Assembly: GCA_030639305.1 (NCBI GenBank)
Contig: DAOWCY010000055.1
Coordinates: 1-36,925 of the forward strand
DNA: 36,925 bases
Source of the DNA: JAGLQA01 sp023135565
GTDB lineage: Bacteria > Acidobacteriota > Aminicenantia > UBA2199
Reading direction: 5' to 3'
Shown: in pieces, positions 8,313 to 16,473 of the stretch
Numbering within the stretch: the stretch's first letter is position 1
How the letters are laid out: each line of letters begins with the position of its first letter
Notes under the pieces: model-generated
Database searches by the model: none
What the model was told of the DNA's origin: nothing
What the model saw: the letters and a program-made list of their open reading frames with translations, nothing else
Program-made: the position numbers and the translations under genes

Positions 8313-8503
8313 TCACATAGGTTTTTTTGTTAATCCGAGATATTTTTTAATATGGTTGGCAAGTTTATCTTCAATCTCAGTATGACGGGGAACCGGTTGT
8401 TTTAACCTGTGCCGGGATTCAAATATATATCGTGGCGACCGCCATGACGATGAAGCACACATCCACATTTTATCAGGTATTTGACCAGTTCCTTTCTTTT
8501 CAT
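8313..8503 (-). pseudogene. hicA: HicA toxin, frameshifted
   Basis: The minus strand from ATG 8503 encodes a HicA mRNA-interferase-like start: MKRKELVKYLIKCG, the RHGGRHDIY motif containing the catalytic His region, then NPGTG and an immediate TAA. Adding one base near 8403-8407 restores LKQPVPRHTEIEDKLANHI, the conserved HicA C-terminal half, ending at the stop 8315-8313. Both halves match the family in order and the total length (about 63 residues) is normal, so a single-base deletion has broken the gene. Its ATG overlaps the hicB stop as ATGA (8503-8500), the usual coupled arrangement in antitoxin-first hic loci. A sequencing or assembly error remains possible. Confidence 0.8.
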
Positions 8504-8721
8504 ACAGCGATTTCTTTTACTCTATAATTTTGAGGTACATCGTCCATGGTCATCAAAAAATAAGCATCTTTAATATTTAATTCCAATTCCTCCAAGGTTA
8601 ATCCCTGGGTCATTATATCGGGATGTTCGAGTAGTTTTCCCAGCCAGAACTTCTCTTCTTTCCAGTATATCATGGTCATGGCCCGGTTTATGCTTTTTTT
8701 TGTTATATCCTTTTCGCTCAT
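8500..8721 (-). CDS. hicB: HicB-family antitoxin
   Basis: A 73-residue protein whose core (YWKEEKFWLGKLLEHPD, then QGLTLEELELNIKDAY) matches the HicB partial RNase H-like fold. No C-terminal DNA-binding domain is present, so this is the short HicB form. It would neutralise the HicA encoded immediately downstream, but that toxin gene carries a frameshift, so the antitoxin may now be a solitary relic. AGGA lies eight bases before the ATG. A palindromic element (8750-8791) related to copies at 22.3 and 25.7 kb lies just upstream and could be its operator or promoter region. Confidence 0.8.
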   Translation of the reverse strand: MSEKDITKKSINRAMTMIYWKEEKFWLGKLLEHPDIMTQGLTLEELELNIKDAYFLMTMDDVPQNYRVKEIAV

Positions 8722-8749
8722 TCTTACATCCTTTTATATTATTATCCTA

Positions 8750-8791
8750 AACATGTAAAACATACAGCCGATTACTTCCATGTAACGGCAT
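8750..8791 (-). repeat. Diverged copy of the TTACATGG palindromic element
   Basis: On the minus strand it reads ATGCCGTTACATGGAAGTAA, then a short gap, then ATGTTTTACATGTT. The copies at 22314 and 25729 read ATGCCATTACATGGCGGTAA and AACATGTTTTACATAT in the same order and spacing. It lies directly upstream of hicB. The inner TTAC-N6-GTAA symmetry suits a dimeric DNA-binding protein. Confidence 0.55.
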
Positions 8792-8854
8792 ATATTAATA
8801 TAATCTTTTTTAGTCTTTGTGTCAACCATTCGGCGACATAAAAACACACTGCTG

Positions 8855-8884
8855 TTGACAAAGTAGTACAGGAAATGTTATAAA
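8855..8884 (+). promoter_or_regulatory. sigma70 promoter with extended -10 for the ygfK-like gene
   Basis: TTGACA (8855-8860) and TATAAA (8879-8884) are 18 bp apart with TG at 8876-8877, the same layout as 291-320. Transcription should start near 8891, upstream of the short ORF at 8900-8986 and the ygfK-like start. Confidence 0.7.
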
Positions 8885-8899
8885 ACAATGGGAATTAAA

Positions 8900-8986
8900 A
8901 TGAAAAAAAATCTATTCTTTATCGAAACGAATGGCCGCGGGCTGAATGCCGGATGCCGGGATACCGAGTGCTGCTATGCCCGGTAA
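8900..8986 (+). CDS. Possible 28-residue leader peptide overlapping the ygfK-like start
   Basis: ATG 8900 opens a short frame (MKKNLFFIETNGRG, then LNAGCRDTECCYAR) ending at TAA 8986. It lies just after the promoter and overlaps both candidate starts of the ygfK-like gene (8946 and 8976) in another frame. Neither of those starts has a good ribosome site, so translation of this ORF could deliver ribosomes by coupling. Three cysteines cluster at its end. I know of no homologue; it may be chance. Confidence 0.25.
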   Translation: MKKNLFFIETNGRGLNAGCRDTECCYAR

Positions 8987-11900
8987 GTTTACTGTTCTTC
9001 CTGTAGAGAAGCTCTTCGATTGGGCGCTGCGTGAGTATGAAACCCACGGTTCTATTTTCGGGATTCACAAAGAACTCTTTTTTACGCCCTCGGAAGAGGA
9101 CGTTTTCCGCATGTGGCGATACGGCCGCTTATTGGAGACTCCTTTAGGGGTCGCCGCCGGGCCGCATACCCAGTTGGCGCAGAATATTATTTCCGCCTGG
9201 CTGGTAGGGGCGCGCTATATCGAGTTAAAAACCGTACAAACCTTAGATGAAATCGAAGTCACCAAACCCTGCATCAACATGGCAGACGAAGGCTATAACT
9301 GCGAATGGTCGCAGGAACTACGATTGAATGAATCTTTCGATCAATACTTGAACGCCTTTATTTTGATTCATTATTTAAGGGAGAAATTGGGGTTCCGGGA
9401 AGACAAAAACCGGGAACCGGGTTTTATTTTTAATATGAGCGTAGGATACGACATGAAGGGCGTCTTGAACAAGAACATGCAGGCTTTCTTAGACAAGATG
9501 GAAAACTGCGCCGCGGAAAAAGAAGAGAAATTAGCAAAACTGGCAAAGATCGATCCGGCAGTAAAAGAGCTCATCATACCGGACAGGATTTCCGATAATG
9601 TGACGCTGTCTACCATGCACGGCTGCCCGGCGGAGGAGATCGAAGATATTGCCCGTTACTTGTTGGAAGAGCGGGGTTATCACACTACCATCAAGTTGAA
9701 TCCCACACTGTTGGGCAAAAAAAAATTAAGAGAAATTTTAAATAAAAAGTTAGGTTATGATATTCACGTGCCGGACGAGGCGTTTGCTCATGACTTGAAG
9801 TACGAAGCCGCTGTAAAGATTATCGAAAATCTATCCGGCATCAGCCCAAAGCAGCCCTCTTCTTCCCACACTGCAGAATCAACAAAAGTTTTTCGGGGGG
9901 TCAAGGGGGGCGGTTTTTCAAAAAAGCCCCCCTTGCCGCCGGAGGCAAGTAGTATTAAATCATCCAATCTAGGTATAAAACTAACCAACACCCTGGAAAC
10001 CTTAAACACCCGGGATATTTTCCCAGATAAAGAAAAAATGATCTACATGAGCGGCAGAGCGCTGCATCCTATCAGCATCAACCTGGCGGCCCGGCTGCAG
10101 GAAGATTTCCAGGGGCAATTGGATATTTCTTTTTGTGCGGGGGTGGATTGTTTTAATATCGCACAGGTATTGAACTGCGGTCTGATGCCGGTAACTGTTT
10201 GTTCCGATTTATTGAAACCCGGTGGCTATACCCGGTTAGCGCAGTATCGAGAGTATATTACAAATCAAAGATTTCGCCTTCGGCGACCAAGAACCTTTTT
10301 GAAAAAAGGTTCCTGGACCTCCAAAAACTTCTGTTTAGCCGCTGCGCGGCAGGGCCAAAGCACAAAAATCAACCGGGATATCCAAAAAACGGCATCCCGG
10401 AATCTAAAGCAATACGCTGCCGAAGTGCTGGAAGACCCGCGCTATCAAAAAAGCTTCTTAGGGGATCAGTCGATCAAAACAGACCGGGAGCTAACTCCTT
10501 TCGACTGCATCCAGGCTCCCTGTTCAACCACCTGCCCGACGCACCAGGAAGTGCCTTCCTATATGCGCCATACAGCGGCAGGCGATTTCGATAAAGCTTT
10601 AGAGGTCATTCTTAGAACCAATCCTTTCCCGGCTATTACAGGCATGGTATGCGACCACCAGTGCATGTCCAAATGCACCCGCATCAATTACGATAACCCG
10701 CTGCAAATCCGGGAAATTAAAAACTTCATAAGAACAAATCATAAAAAGGAACCGCAAATACAGCCGGTTCCCAAAAAGGGCCTTAAGGCGGCAGTCATCG
10801 GGGCCGGGCCGGCGGGACTCTCCTGTGCTTATTTTTTAGCTCTCGGCGGTTTCGCCGTGGAAGTGTATGAAGCCGAGGCTTTCCCCGGCGGCATGGCTGC
10901 CCGGGCGATTCCCGCTTTCAGGCTGCGTCAAGAAGATATCACACAGGATATACGCCGCATCGAACACACGGGCATCAACATCCATTATAACACCAGGGTA
11001 GATCAGAAATTATTTAACGATCTGAAAAAAGAGAACGATTATATCTTTATAGGCGTGGGCGCAGGGCGCAGCAGCCGCCTGAACATACCGGGAGAAAACT
11101 TAGAAAATGTAAACGATGCTCTCTCCTTTTTGGCCGCGGTGCGCCGGGGCGAAAAAATCTCTCCCGCCGAAAAAACAGCGGTCATCGGCGGCGGCAGCAG
11201 CGCGGTAGATGCGGCGCGTACCGCCTACCGCCTGAGCGGGGAAAAAGGGGAAGTTTCAATTATTTACCGCCGCACCCGGGCCGAGATGCCTGCCTGCACA
11301 GAAGAGATAGAAGCGGCCCAGCACGAAGGCATCGGGCTGCTGGAATTAACCGCCCCCATCTCCATCGAAAAAACGGGCGCTGGTGCTGGCGCGGACCTAA
11401 AGCTCACATGCTCTAAAATGAAATTAGGTGAAAAAGATAGATCGGGCCGGAGAAGACCGCTGCCTATCGAAAATTCTTTATTCGATCTCTATTTCGACAG
11501 GATTATTTGTGCCGTAGGCCAGCAAGTAGACCTGGATTTTCTCGACAGTGCCGCCACCGCCGAACTTTTAAAAAGCAGCGATTTTGTACCTACTCGAAAA
11601 TTGAAAAAATCCGCGGGCGCAGCTCTCAGAAAACAGGCCAGGGAAACTAAAGAACAGGCCGGAGGTGAACTCAATAAGCAGGCTATCTTCTTCGGCGGTG
11701 ATGCGCTGCACGGGCCGGGAAACCTGATTACCGCTGTCGCTGACGGCAGGAAAGCAGCAGAACGCATTTTGCCTCCGGCGGCCAAGAACCTTTTTGAAAA
11801 AAGGTTCCTGGACCTCCAAAAACTTCCAATAAGCCGCTGCGCGGCAGATGACCCGGTTCAACAACGACAGGCAGCAAAAAGAGAATACGGAATAGAACCG

Positions 11901-12722
11901 CAAGAACTACCCCCGCAAAAACGAAAAAACTTTGAAACCTACCGGGCTGATTTTTCCGAAACGGAAGCAGTAAAAGAAGCAGGCAGGTGTCTTTCTTGCG
12001 ATCAACTATGTGACGTGTGTGTTTCGGTGTGTCCTAACCGGGCTAATATTTCTTACCGCATCGAACCGGTGGAATACCGTTTGCAGCAAGCAGTGCGGCA
12101 GGGAGAAAAAATCGTTATTCAAGATGGAGAATTATTCAAGGTAGAACAAGAACACCAGGTTTTGCATATGGTTGATTTTTGTAATGCCTGCGGCAACTGC
12201 CGCACTTTTTGTCCTACTGCCGGAGCGCCTTATTTAGACAAGCCCCGCTTCTGTCTCAGCGAAGAGAGTTTCGCCCGTGAAGAAGGAGTTTATTTTTTCT
12301 GCCGCGAAGACAGCAAACGTTTAATTAAGTGGAAACCGGGCCAAACCGCACACCGTTATTCGGGTAATAGGGAATTAAGCAAAAGTTTTGCGGGGGATCC
12401 AGGGGGCTTTTACAATGAACAAAGGTCAATGGTCAATGGTCAATGGTTCAATAAAAGCGAAGATAACACCCCTTATAGGGTACCCGCGCCGCGGGTCCCC
12501 CTGGTCGCCGAAGGCAAAAAAACAATCGAAACGTTGTATCTCGACGGCGATGAATTCGTTTACCGGGCAGAAGGGATTTTCGCCCGGTTAGACAGCGGGA
12601 CTTTTGCTATAAAAGAGATAGAATTCCTGTTCCCGGGAATCGAAGCAGCCGGTTTCCGAAAGGCAGCGGAGATGAGCCTCCTGCTTCGTTTTTCCCCTTC
12701 GTATCTTTTGGTTAACGAATGA
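8946..12722 (+). CDS. ygfK: YgfK-like Fe-S flavoprotein (putative selenate reductase subunit) with four in-frame repeat insertions
   Basis: A 1258-residue homologue of E. coli YgfK (about 1030 residues), linked to selenate reduction. The N-terminus (about 20-440) is a dihydroorotate-dehydrogenase-like barrel with GPHTQLAQN, STMHGCP, KLNPTLLG and YMSGRA. A glutamate-synthase-beta-like part follows: an Fe-S entry domain (CIQAPCSTTCP, about 520; CDHQCMSKC), FAD site VIGAGPAGL (about 617) and NADPH site VIGGGSSAVDAA (about 746). C-terminal 4Fe-4S motifs are CDQLCDVCVSVCP (about 1017) and CNACGNCRTFCP (about 1079). It should transfer electrons from NAD(P)H through FAD and clusters to a partner, not seen here. 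The excess length falls at four sites (about 313-335, 443-469, 942-967, 1146-1191) encoded by palindromic repeats, all in frame and between conserved blocks. The start is uncertain: ATG 8946 or 8976. The 3' end overlaps the convergent nuclease gene by 11 bp. Confidence 0.92.
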   Translation: MPDAGIPSAAMPGKFTVLPVEKLFDWALREYETHGSIFGIHKELFFTPSEEDVFRMWRYGRLLETPLGVAAGPHTQLAQNIISAWLVGARYIELKTVQTLDEIEVTKPCINMADEGYNCEWSQELRLNESFDQYLNAFILIHYLREKLGFREDKNREPGFIFNMSVGYDMKGVLNKNMQAFLDKMENCAAEKEEKLAKLAKIDPAVKELIIPDRISDNVTLSTMHGCPAEEIEDIARYLLEERGYHTTIKLNPTLLGKKKLREILNKKLGYDIHVPDEAFAHDLKYEAAVKIIENLSGISPKQPSSSHTAESTKVFRGVKGGGFSKKPPLPPEASSIKSSNLGIKLTNTLETLNTRDIFPDKEKMIYMSGRALHPISINLAARLQEDFQGQLDISFCAGVDCFNIAQVLNCGLMPVTVCSDLLKPGGYTRLAQYREYITNQRFRLRRPRTFLKKGSWTSKNFCLAAARQGQSTKINRDIQKTASRNLKQYAAEVLEDPRYQKSFLGDQSIKTDRELTPFDCIQAPCSTTCPTHQEVPSYMRHTAAGDFDKALEVILRTNPFPAITGMVCDHQCMSKCTRINYDNPLQIREIKNFIRTNHKKEPQIQPVPKKGLKAAVIGAGPAGLSCAYFLALGGFAVEVYEAEAFPGGMAARAIPAFRLRQEDITQDIRRIEHTGINIHYNTRVDQKLFNDLKKENDYIFIGVGAGRSSRLNIPGENLENVNDALSFLAAVRRGEKISPAEKTAVIGGGSSAVDAARTAYRLSGEKGEVSIIYRRTRAEMPACTEEIEAAQHEGIGLLELTAPISIEKTGAGAGADLKLTCSKMKLGEKDRSGRRRPLPIENSLFDLYFDRIICAVGQQVDLDFLDSAATAELLKSSDFVPTRKLKKSAGAALRKQARETKEQAGGELNKQAIFFGGDALHGPGNLITAVADGRKAAERILPPAAKNLFEKRFLDLQKLPISRCAADDPVQQRQAAKREYGIEPQELPPQKRKNFETYRADFSETEAVKEAGRCLSCDQLCDVCVSVCPNRANISYRIEPVEYRLQQAVRQGEKIVIQDGELFKVEQEHQVLHMVDFCNACGNCRTFCPTAGAPYLDKPRFCLSEESFAREEGVYFFCREDSKRLIKWKPGQTAHRYSGNRELSKSFAGDPGGFYNEQRSMVNGQWFNKSEDNTPYRVPAPRVPLVAEGKKTIETLYLDGDEFVYRAEGIFARLDSGTFAIKEIEFLFPGIEAAGFRKAAEMSLLLRFSPSYLLVNE
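9884..9948 (-). repeat. Palindromic repeat inserted in the ygfK-like gene, copy 1
   Basis: On the minus strand it starts CTTGCCTCCGGCGGCAAG, forms the hairpin GGGGGGC, T/A core, GCCCCC, and ends CCCCCCGAAAAACTTTT. The same ends and a GC-rich stem occur in the intergenic copy at 19995-20060. It adds about 22 residues rich in Gly, Lys and Pro, just before the conserved GIKLTNTL block of the barrel domain, where the E. coli protein has only a short linker. Confidence 0.85.
10273..10352 (+). repeat. Palindromic repeat inserted in the ygfK-like gene, copy 2
   Basis: It begins TTCGCCTTCGGCGACC, forms the hairpin CCAAGAACCTTTTT-G-AAAAAAGGTTCCTGG, continues CCTCCAAAAACTTCT and ends with AGCCGC-TGC-GCGGCAG. 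It encodes RLRRPRTFLKKGSWTSKNF and following residues, between the LLKPGGYTRL block and the start of the Fe-S domain. Copy 3 at 11769 is nearly identical but is read in a different frame, giving a different peptide. Confidence 0.88.
11769..11847 (+). repeat. Palindromic repeat inserted in the ygfK-like gene, copy 3
   Basis: It has the same hairpin and ends as copy 2 (GCCTCCGGCGGCC, then AAGAACCTTTTTG and its complement, then CCTCCAAAAACTTCC, then AGCCGC-TGC-GCGGCAG). It is translated in another frame as ILPPAAKNLFEKRFLDLQKL. It sits at the junction between the flavin/NADPH part and the C-terminal ferredoxin part. Confidence 0.88.
12381..12518 (-). repeat. Composite palindromic repeat inserted in the ygfK-like gene, copy 4
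   Basis: The outer ends, AAAAGTTTTGCGGGGGATCC at 12381 and CCCCCTGGTCGCCGAAGGCA at the right, are those of the family in minus orientation. Nested inside are three tandem TCAATGG heptamers (about 12424-12446) and a GCC-loop module with foot CTTATAGGGT (12472-12481) and stem ACCCGC-GCC-GCGGGT (12482-12496). The 138 bp keep the frame and add about 46 residues near the C-terminus. Confidence 0.85.
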
Positions 12723-13362
12723 TTTCCCTGTAGTCGAGCATCATGTGGTACAGTGCAATGCTCCCTGAATCCACATCCCTATTATGTGATGAAAAGTAAG
12801 TATACTCGATGTTTTCGATAATTTTTTTTATTGTCAACGATTGGGTGGTAGTTTGTTTATCTAAATACGTGTCGATACGACGAATGATCTCTTTTATACC
12901 ACCCTCTTGAATGAAACCGATCATACCGGCCATAGGCATTTTCTCAGAATAATAACCGGTTACGAACCTTTTGATACCGTTTTCATAGTATTCCCGGCAC
13001 AATTGAGCGTCGTCTTTCAGCCTTTTGCACTCGATGCCTAACCTCTTTTCAAAACCCAATCGCAGGGAGTAAATAATAGTAATATCTATTCTATTCTTTT
13101 TTTTCGGGTCTTTCGATTCGGTATCCCATTGATAATCAAGCCTGCGGGGTATATCTACCGCGGTTTCTATTAAATCCTCAGTTAATATGTTTTCCAGGTG
13201 CCAATTTTTTTTCGATACCGGTTTAGTATAGGGCGACTTTCTTTTTTCCACCAGTATGATCCGGTACGCTTCATACAGCACTCTAAAGGCATCTCCCAGG
13301 TAAAGAGAAAGTCTATCGAATCCCCAGGTTTCATGGATAATAGGCTTAGATATTTTACTCAT
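12712..13362 (-). CDS. PD-(D/E)XK nuclease-like protein paired with the adenine methylase
   Basis: A 216-residue protein. The segment RIDITIIY, then GIECKRL (Asp93, Glu111, Lys113), fits the D-x(n)-ExK active site of PD-(D/E)XK nucleases, with Cys as the middle residue. No other domain is recognised. Its ATG (13362) lies inside the end of the methylase gene (8-bp overlap), so the two are translated together from the promoter at 16389-16417. A restriction nuclease or DNA-damage effector acting with the methylase is the natural reading but is inference. The 3' end overlaps the convergent ygfK-like gene by 11 bp. Confidence 0.65.
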   Translation of the reverse strand: MSKISKPIIHETWGFDRLSLYLGDAFRVLYEAYRIILVEKRKSPYTKPVSKKNWHLENILTEDLIETAVDIPRRLDYQWDTESKDPKKKNRIDITIIYSLRLGFEKRLGIECKRLKDDAQLCREYYENGIKRFVTGYYSEKMPMAGMIGFIQEGGIKEIIRRIDTYLDKQTTTQSLTIKKIIENIEYTYFSSHNRDVDSGSIALYHMMLDYREIIR

Positions 13363-16300
13363 CAGGCTCCCTACTGATCTGCGATTCCAGCATACTGTTC
13401 TCGAATTCGATAATATCTAACCGGGCCAGTGCCCTGTGCCAATGTTTGTATTGGTTAGGTTTTATAACGTAAAAAGAATCTTTATTGATCCCCTTAATGT
13501 CTTTCTGGATAAAAAGTTTACTGCTCACTTTTTGAAAAGCCAATCCTGCCATGCGTTCGATAATTTGCTCGCCCGGCAGGTCATTTTTCCAGCTAATTGC
13601 CTGCGGCGGCGGCTGCGGTGTAACCTTAAAATTTATAGCGGCGATATGAGTCGCCCGGTAAATTTCGGCCTGGAAATACCCGGTTTCCACGCTGTTATAG
13701 GACCTGGAAAAATGCTCTATAAATAGCCGGGCATAATCTTCTAATTCTTCTTTCGATAAGCTGCTAAAAGGTTTTTTGTTTGTTTTATCCTGGAGCACCG
13801 GTATGGAAATTTCAAAGGCATAGTTCATTAAATCCTTTTCGGTTTCCGAAACTTTGTACAATTTGAAAATAAGTTCATTTAATTCGTTTTCAGCTTCTTT
13901 AATCTCTTCTTCGTATCTCCCCAGCTTGAAATGATCTATATCTTCGCCATAGGATTTCTTATACAAGTGCAAAAGAGCCTGCACTTTTTCAGCTATTTGA
14001 TCATGTAAAACTACGGGGAAAGGATACAATTCTCTACTAATAATCTGTTCCCTTTCTATTCCTGTCGAAGTACCTTTAATAAAAAGGAAATAAGTCATCA
14101 AAGACGAATTTATTAATCCTAATAATATCTCTAACAATAACCTCCCAGACAAACTTTTGATCCCGAAAATAGAATGAGTATAAACCACATCTCTATCAGA
14201 AATAGAGGCCACGAGTTTGAAGTCATTCTCTAACCCACTTTTCACCAATAATGCCGGGGCTTTAAATAAATCTTGCTTTTGCTTCTTGGGGCGATGCGCA
14301 GTGAGGTTTTTCCATATACTTTCTTCCCTTACTCTCACATGGTAGCGAACAAGGTCTTTCTTATCTGTATCTAAAAAGGATTTACCGATTAAATGGCTTG
14401 CATCATTCTTATCTCCCGCTGCACCTGATCTTTGAATGCCTTCACCATAGATAAGTTTATTTTCTTTTTGATCAAGAGTCGTTTTAATCGTCACGGGAAA
14501 AATTTTATGAGATTGGAGTCTTTTGATAAAATAAAAATCCAACACACTACCATATACCGACACCTTCCATAACCAGTCATATTCTTTAAACAACCCCTGC
14601 CTGATCTCTTTATAATCGTATTTCTCGATGAGGATGCTTTTGAATAAAGAAAACATGGGATTCGGTTTTAAGGCGATATGTTCGACATTATTATTTTCCG
14701 TGCTCTCAACTCCGGCATATCTAAACGTAATAATTGCGGCGGGGCCGACGGCCCGGACAAAAATCTGCGTGCGCACGGAAGATATTTCCAGGACTTCATC
14801 TATGAAAAAATTCTCGATAAAATAGCTCCTGAATGTATCCGCCTGCAAATTATAAAGTATTTTGCTGGTAATAATCATACTGCATTTCGTGTGCGGCCCG
14901 CAAAAATCGGAAACCCTGACCAAAAAAGCCTGGGCTATCTGTTTGTCGCTCACTTTTATTTTCCTGCTCTCTTTTTTTTCTCTTGTTTCGATATACTTCA
15001 TGTAGGGGCTATTCACCTTTCCCCAGGGCGGATTCCCTATAATAAAATCAAAGTGGGCGCTGTCTTTGCTTGCAGCGAATTTCTCGTTGAAAGAATGAGT
15101 CGTATCGAAAAAATCGGCTTCGATAAAATTGCGGCCCAGGAGATTGGGAAACTCGAAGCCATTAATATCTTTGGGCTCTTCAAAAAAATCCAGCAGGGTG
15201 ATGTAAAGTGAAAATATGGCTACTTCTAAAGCATCTTTGTCCTTATCGATTCCGTAGATATTCTCCACCAGCAGCCGGTTGATGGCTTGCTTAAATTCAT
15301 TTTGCGAAGGTTTTAAGTGGGGATTCAATTCTTTGAAACGCAGTATGATTAACCGCAGCGTTTCAACTAAAAAGATACCTGAACCGCAGGAAGGGTCCAA
15401 TACTTTACAGGAAATGGGCCCGGTTTCTTTCTCCAGGTGCGGCATTACAGCCTGGTTTAAAATATAATCGACTAAAAAAGGGGGGGTATAAAAAGATTTA
15501 TTTTTCTCCTGTTTATCTTTGCCGATGAAATATTCGTATATACTGCTGATAAACTCGATAGGAATAATATCGAAATTGTAAATATCGAATAACGACAATT
15601 GGCCGCTTTTAATTTTTTCACCTTTAAATAACCGGTACAGCACTGCTAAGTTTTCCGGCGACACATCGTTTTTTTCGCCATTCATGGGAAACAGGTCGCC
15701 TTTGAATTTCTGGTTCAACGAATCGAAAAAATCATAAAGGGCATCTTTATCCCGCAGCAAAGCCAGGAAATCGTCATTGGTTAATAAACCGTTACTGCTG
15801 TTTTTCCCGATTCTTATCTTCCGGTCGATCAGGTATCGTGTAAAAATTAACCTGCCTATCAGTTTATTGGCATGAGAACTGTTTAAACTTTGCTTTTTGA
15901 TTAATATTTCGCGGGCGGCTTCGATGTTTTCAAGCAGTTTGTAATCCAGGCGTTTCTTTTTTGAAAACTCTTTTTCATATTCTCTCCACAACTGCCCCGA
16001 AACGATTCTCCAATAAGAAAACTGCCGGTAATCAGTTCCATCCGCTAATTTATGGAGCAGGCCTCTCCCGCTGTCGAAAGAAAAACCGTTGAAGATTTTC
16101 AACCGGGATTTCGTATTTATAAAAATAACCGGCGCTTTGTTAAAATTCCAACACTGTTGGTGAATGATCTTCTCATTATCCGGATTATCGAAAAATAGGA
16201 TTAGCGGTTCATTGTTGAAGCAGAAAAAAGCATCCGGTTTGATTTTTTCGAGGGCGTACTCCAATTTTTGGGAGAATTTACCTTTCCAGGCCGGATCAGC

Positions 16301-16366
16301 AAAATCAAAGAGTCCATTCTCCTTGTTTAATCCGAGCTGTTCATAGATGTCAGGTAATGAATTCAT
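13355..16366 (-). CDS. Eco57I-like N6-adenine DNA methyltransferase (type IIG-like)
   Basis: A 1003-residue protein with the N6-adenine methylase order: YTPPFLVDYIL (about 293-303), SAM motif I DPSCGSG (324-330), YGIDKDKDALEVA (about 371-383) and catalytic NPPW (445-448) in FDFIIGNPPWGK. Residues about 1-130 hold a separate N-terminal domain, possibly nuclease-like, as in type IIG enzymes; I cannot see a full PD-(D/E)XK set there. Residues about 580-800 would be the target-recognition region. A C-terminal tail of about 100 residues follows a helical segment. It probably methylates adenine at an asymmetric site. It is followed directly by a nuclease-like gene. The promoter is a perfect TTGACA/TATAAT pair; the ribosome site is weak. 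Confidence 0.85.
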   Translation of the reverse strand: MNSLPDIYEQLGLNKENGLFDFADPAWKGKFSQKLEYALEKIKPDAFFCFNNEPLILFFDNPDNEKIIHQQCWNFNKAPVIFINTKSRLKIFNGFSFDSGRGLLHKLADGTDYRQFSYWRIVSGQLWREYEKEFSKKKRLDYKLLENIEAAREILIKKQSLNSSHANKLIGRLIFTRYLIDRKIRIGKNSSNGLLTNDDFLALLRDKDALYDFFDSLNQKFKGDLFPMNGEKNDVSPENLAVLYRLFKGEKIKSGQLSLFDIYNFDIIPIEFISSIYEYFIGKDKQEKNKSFYTPPFLVDYILNQAVMPHLEKETGPISCKVLDPSCGSGIFLVETLRLIILRFKELNPHLKPSQNEFKQAINRLLVENIYGIDKDKDALEVAIFSLYITLLDFFEEPKDINGFEFPNLLGRNFIEADFFDTTHSFNEKFAASKDSAHFDFIIGNPPWGKVNSPYMKYIETREKKESRKIKVSDKQIAQAFLVRVSDFCGPHTKCSMIITSKILYNLQADTFRSYFIENFFIDEVLEISSVRTQIFVRAVGPAAIITFRYAGVESTENNNVEHIALKPNPMFSLFKSILIEKYDYKEIRQGLFKEYDWLWKVSVYGSVLDFYFIKRLQSHKIFPVTIKTTLDQKENKLIYGEGIQRSGAAGDKNDASHLIGKSFLDTDKKDLVRYHVRVREESIWKNLTAHRPKKQKQDLFKAPALLVKSGLENDFKLVASISDRDVVYTHSIFGIKSLSGRLLLEILLGLINSSLMTYFLFIKGTSTGIEREQIISRELYPFPVVLHDQIAEKVQALLHLYKKSYGEDIDHFKLGRYEEEIKEAENELNELIFKLYKVSETEKDLMNYAFEISIPVLQDKTNKKPFSSLSKEELEDYARLFIEHFSRSYNSVETGYFQAEIYRATHIAAINFKVTPQPPPQAISWKNDLPGEQIIERMAGLAFQKVSSKLFIQKDIKGINKDSFYVIKPNQYKHWHRALARLDIIEFENSMLESQISREPDE

Positions 16367-16388
16367 AGATAACCGCCAACCAGTAAAG

Positions 16389-16417
16389 ATTATATTTCAA
16401 ACAAAACAAAGTGTCAA
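16389..16417 (-). promoter_or_regulatory. Perfect-consensus sigma70 promoter of the methylase/nuclease operon
   Basis: On the minus strand, TTGACA (16417-16412) and TATAAT (16394-16389) are exactly 17 bp apart. Transcription should start near 16382, giving a leader of about 15 bases before ATG 16366. This is the best promoter match in the window and suggests strong constitutive expression. Confidence 0.8.
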
Positions 16418-16473
16418 CAATAGGAAGCAGGGAATACCCGATAAAATTTTCGTGTTCATATAGAGATTATATC

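Noticed and set aside
11489..11903. Minus-strand ORFs of 98-111 residues within the ygfK-like gene
   Set aside because: They are shadows of a GC-biased coding strand, have no family resemblance, and lie opposite a strongly conserved domain.
14678..15211. Plus-strand ORF of 177 residues opposite the methylase
   Set aside because: It is antisense to conserved methylase motifs including NPPW, and its composition and lack of a ribosome site indicate a shadow frame.
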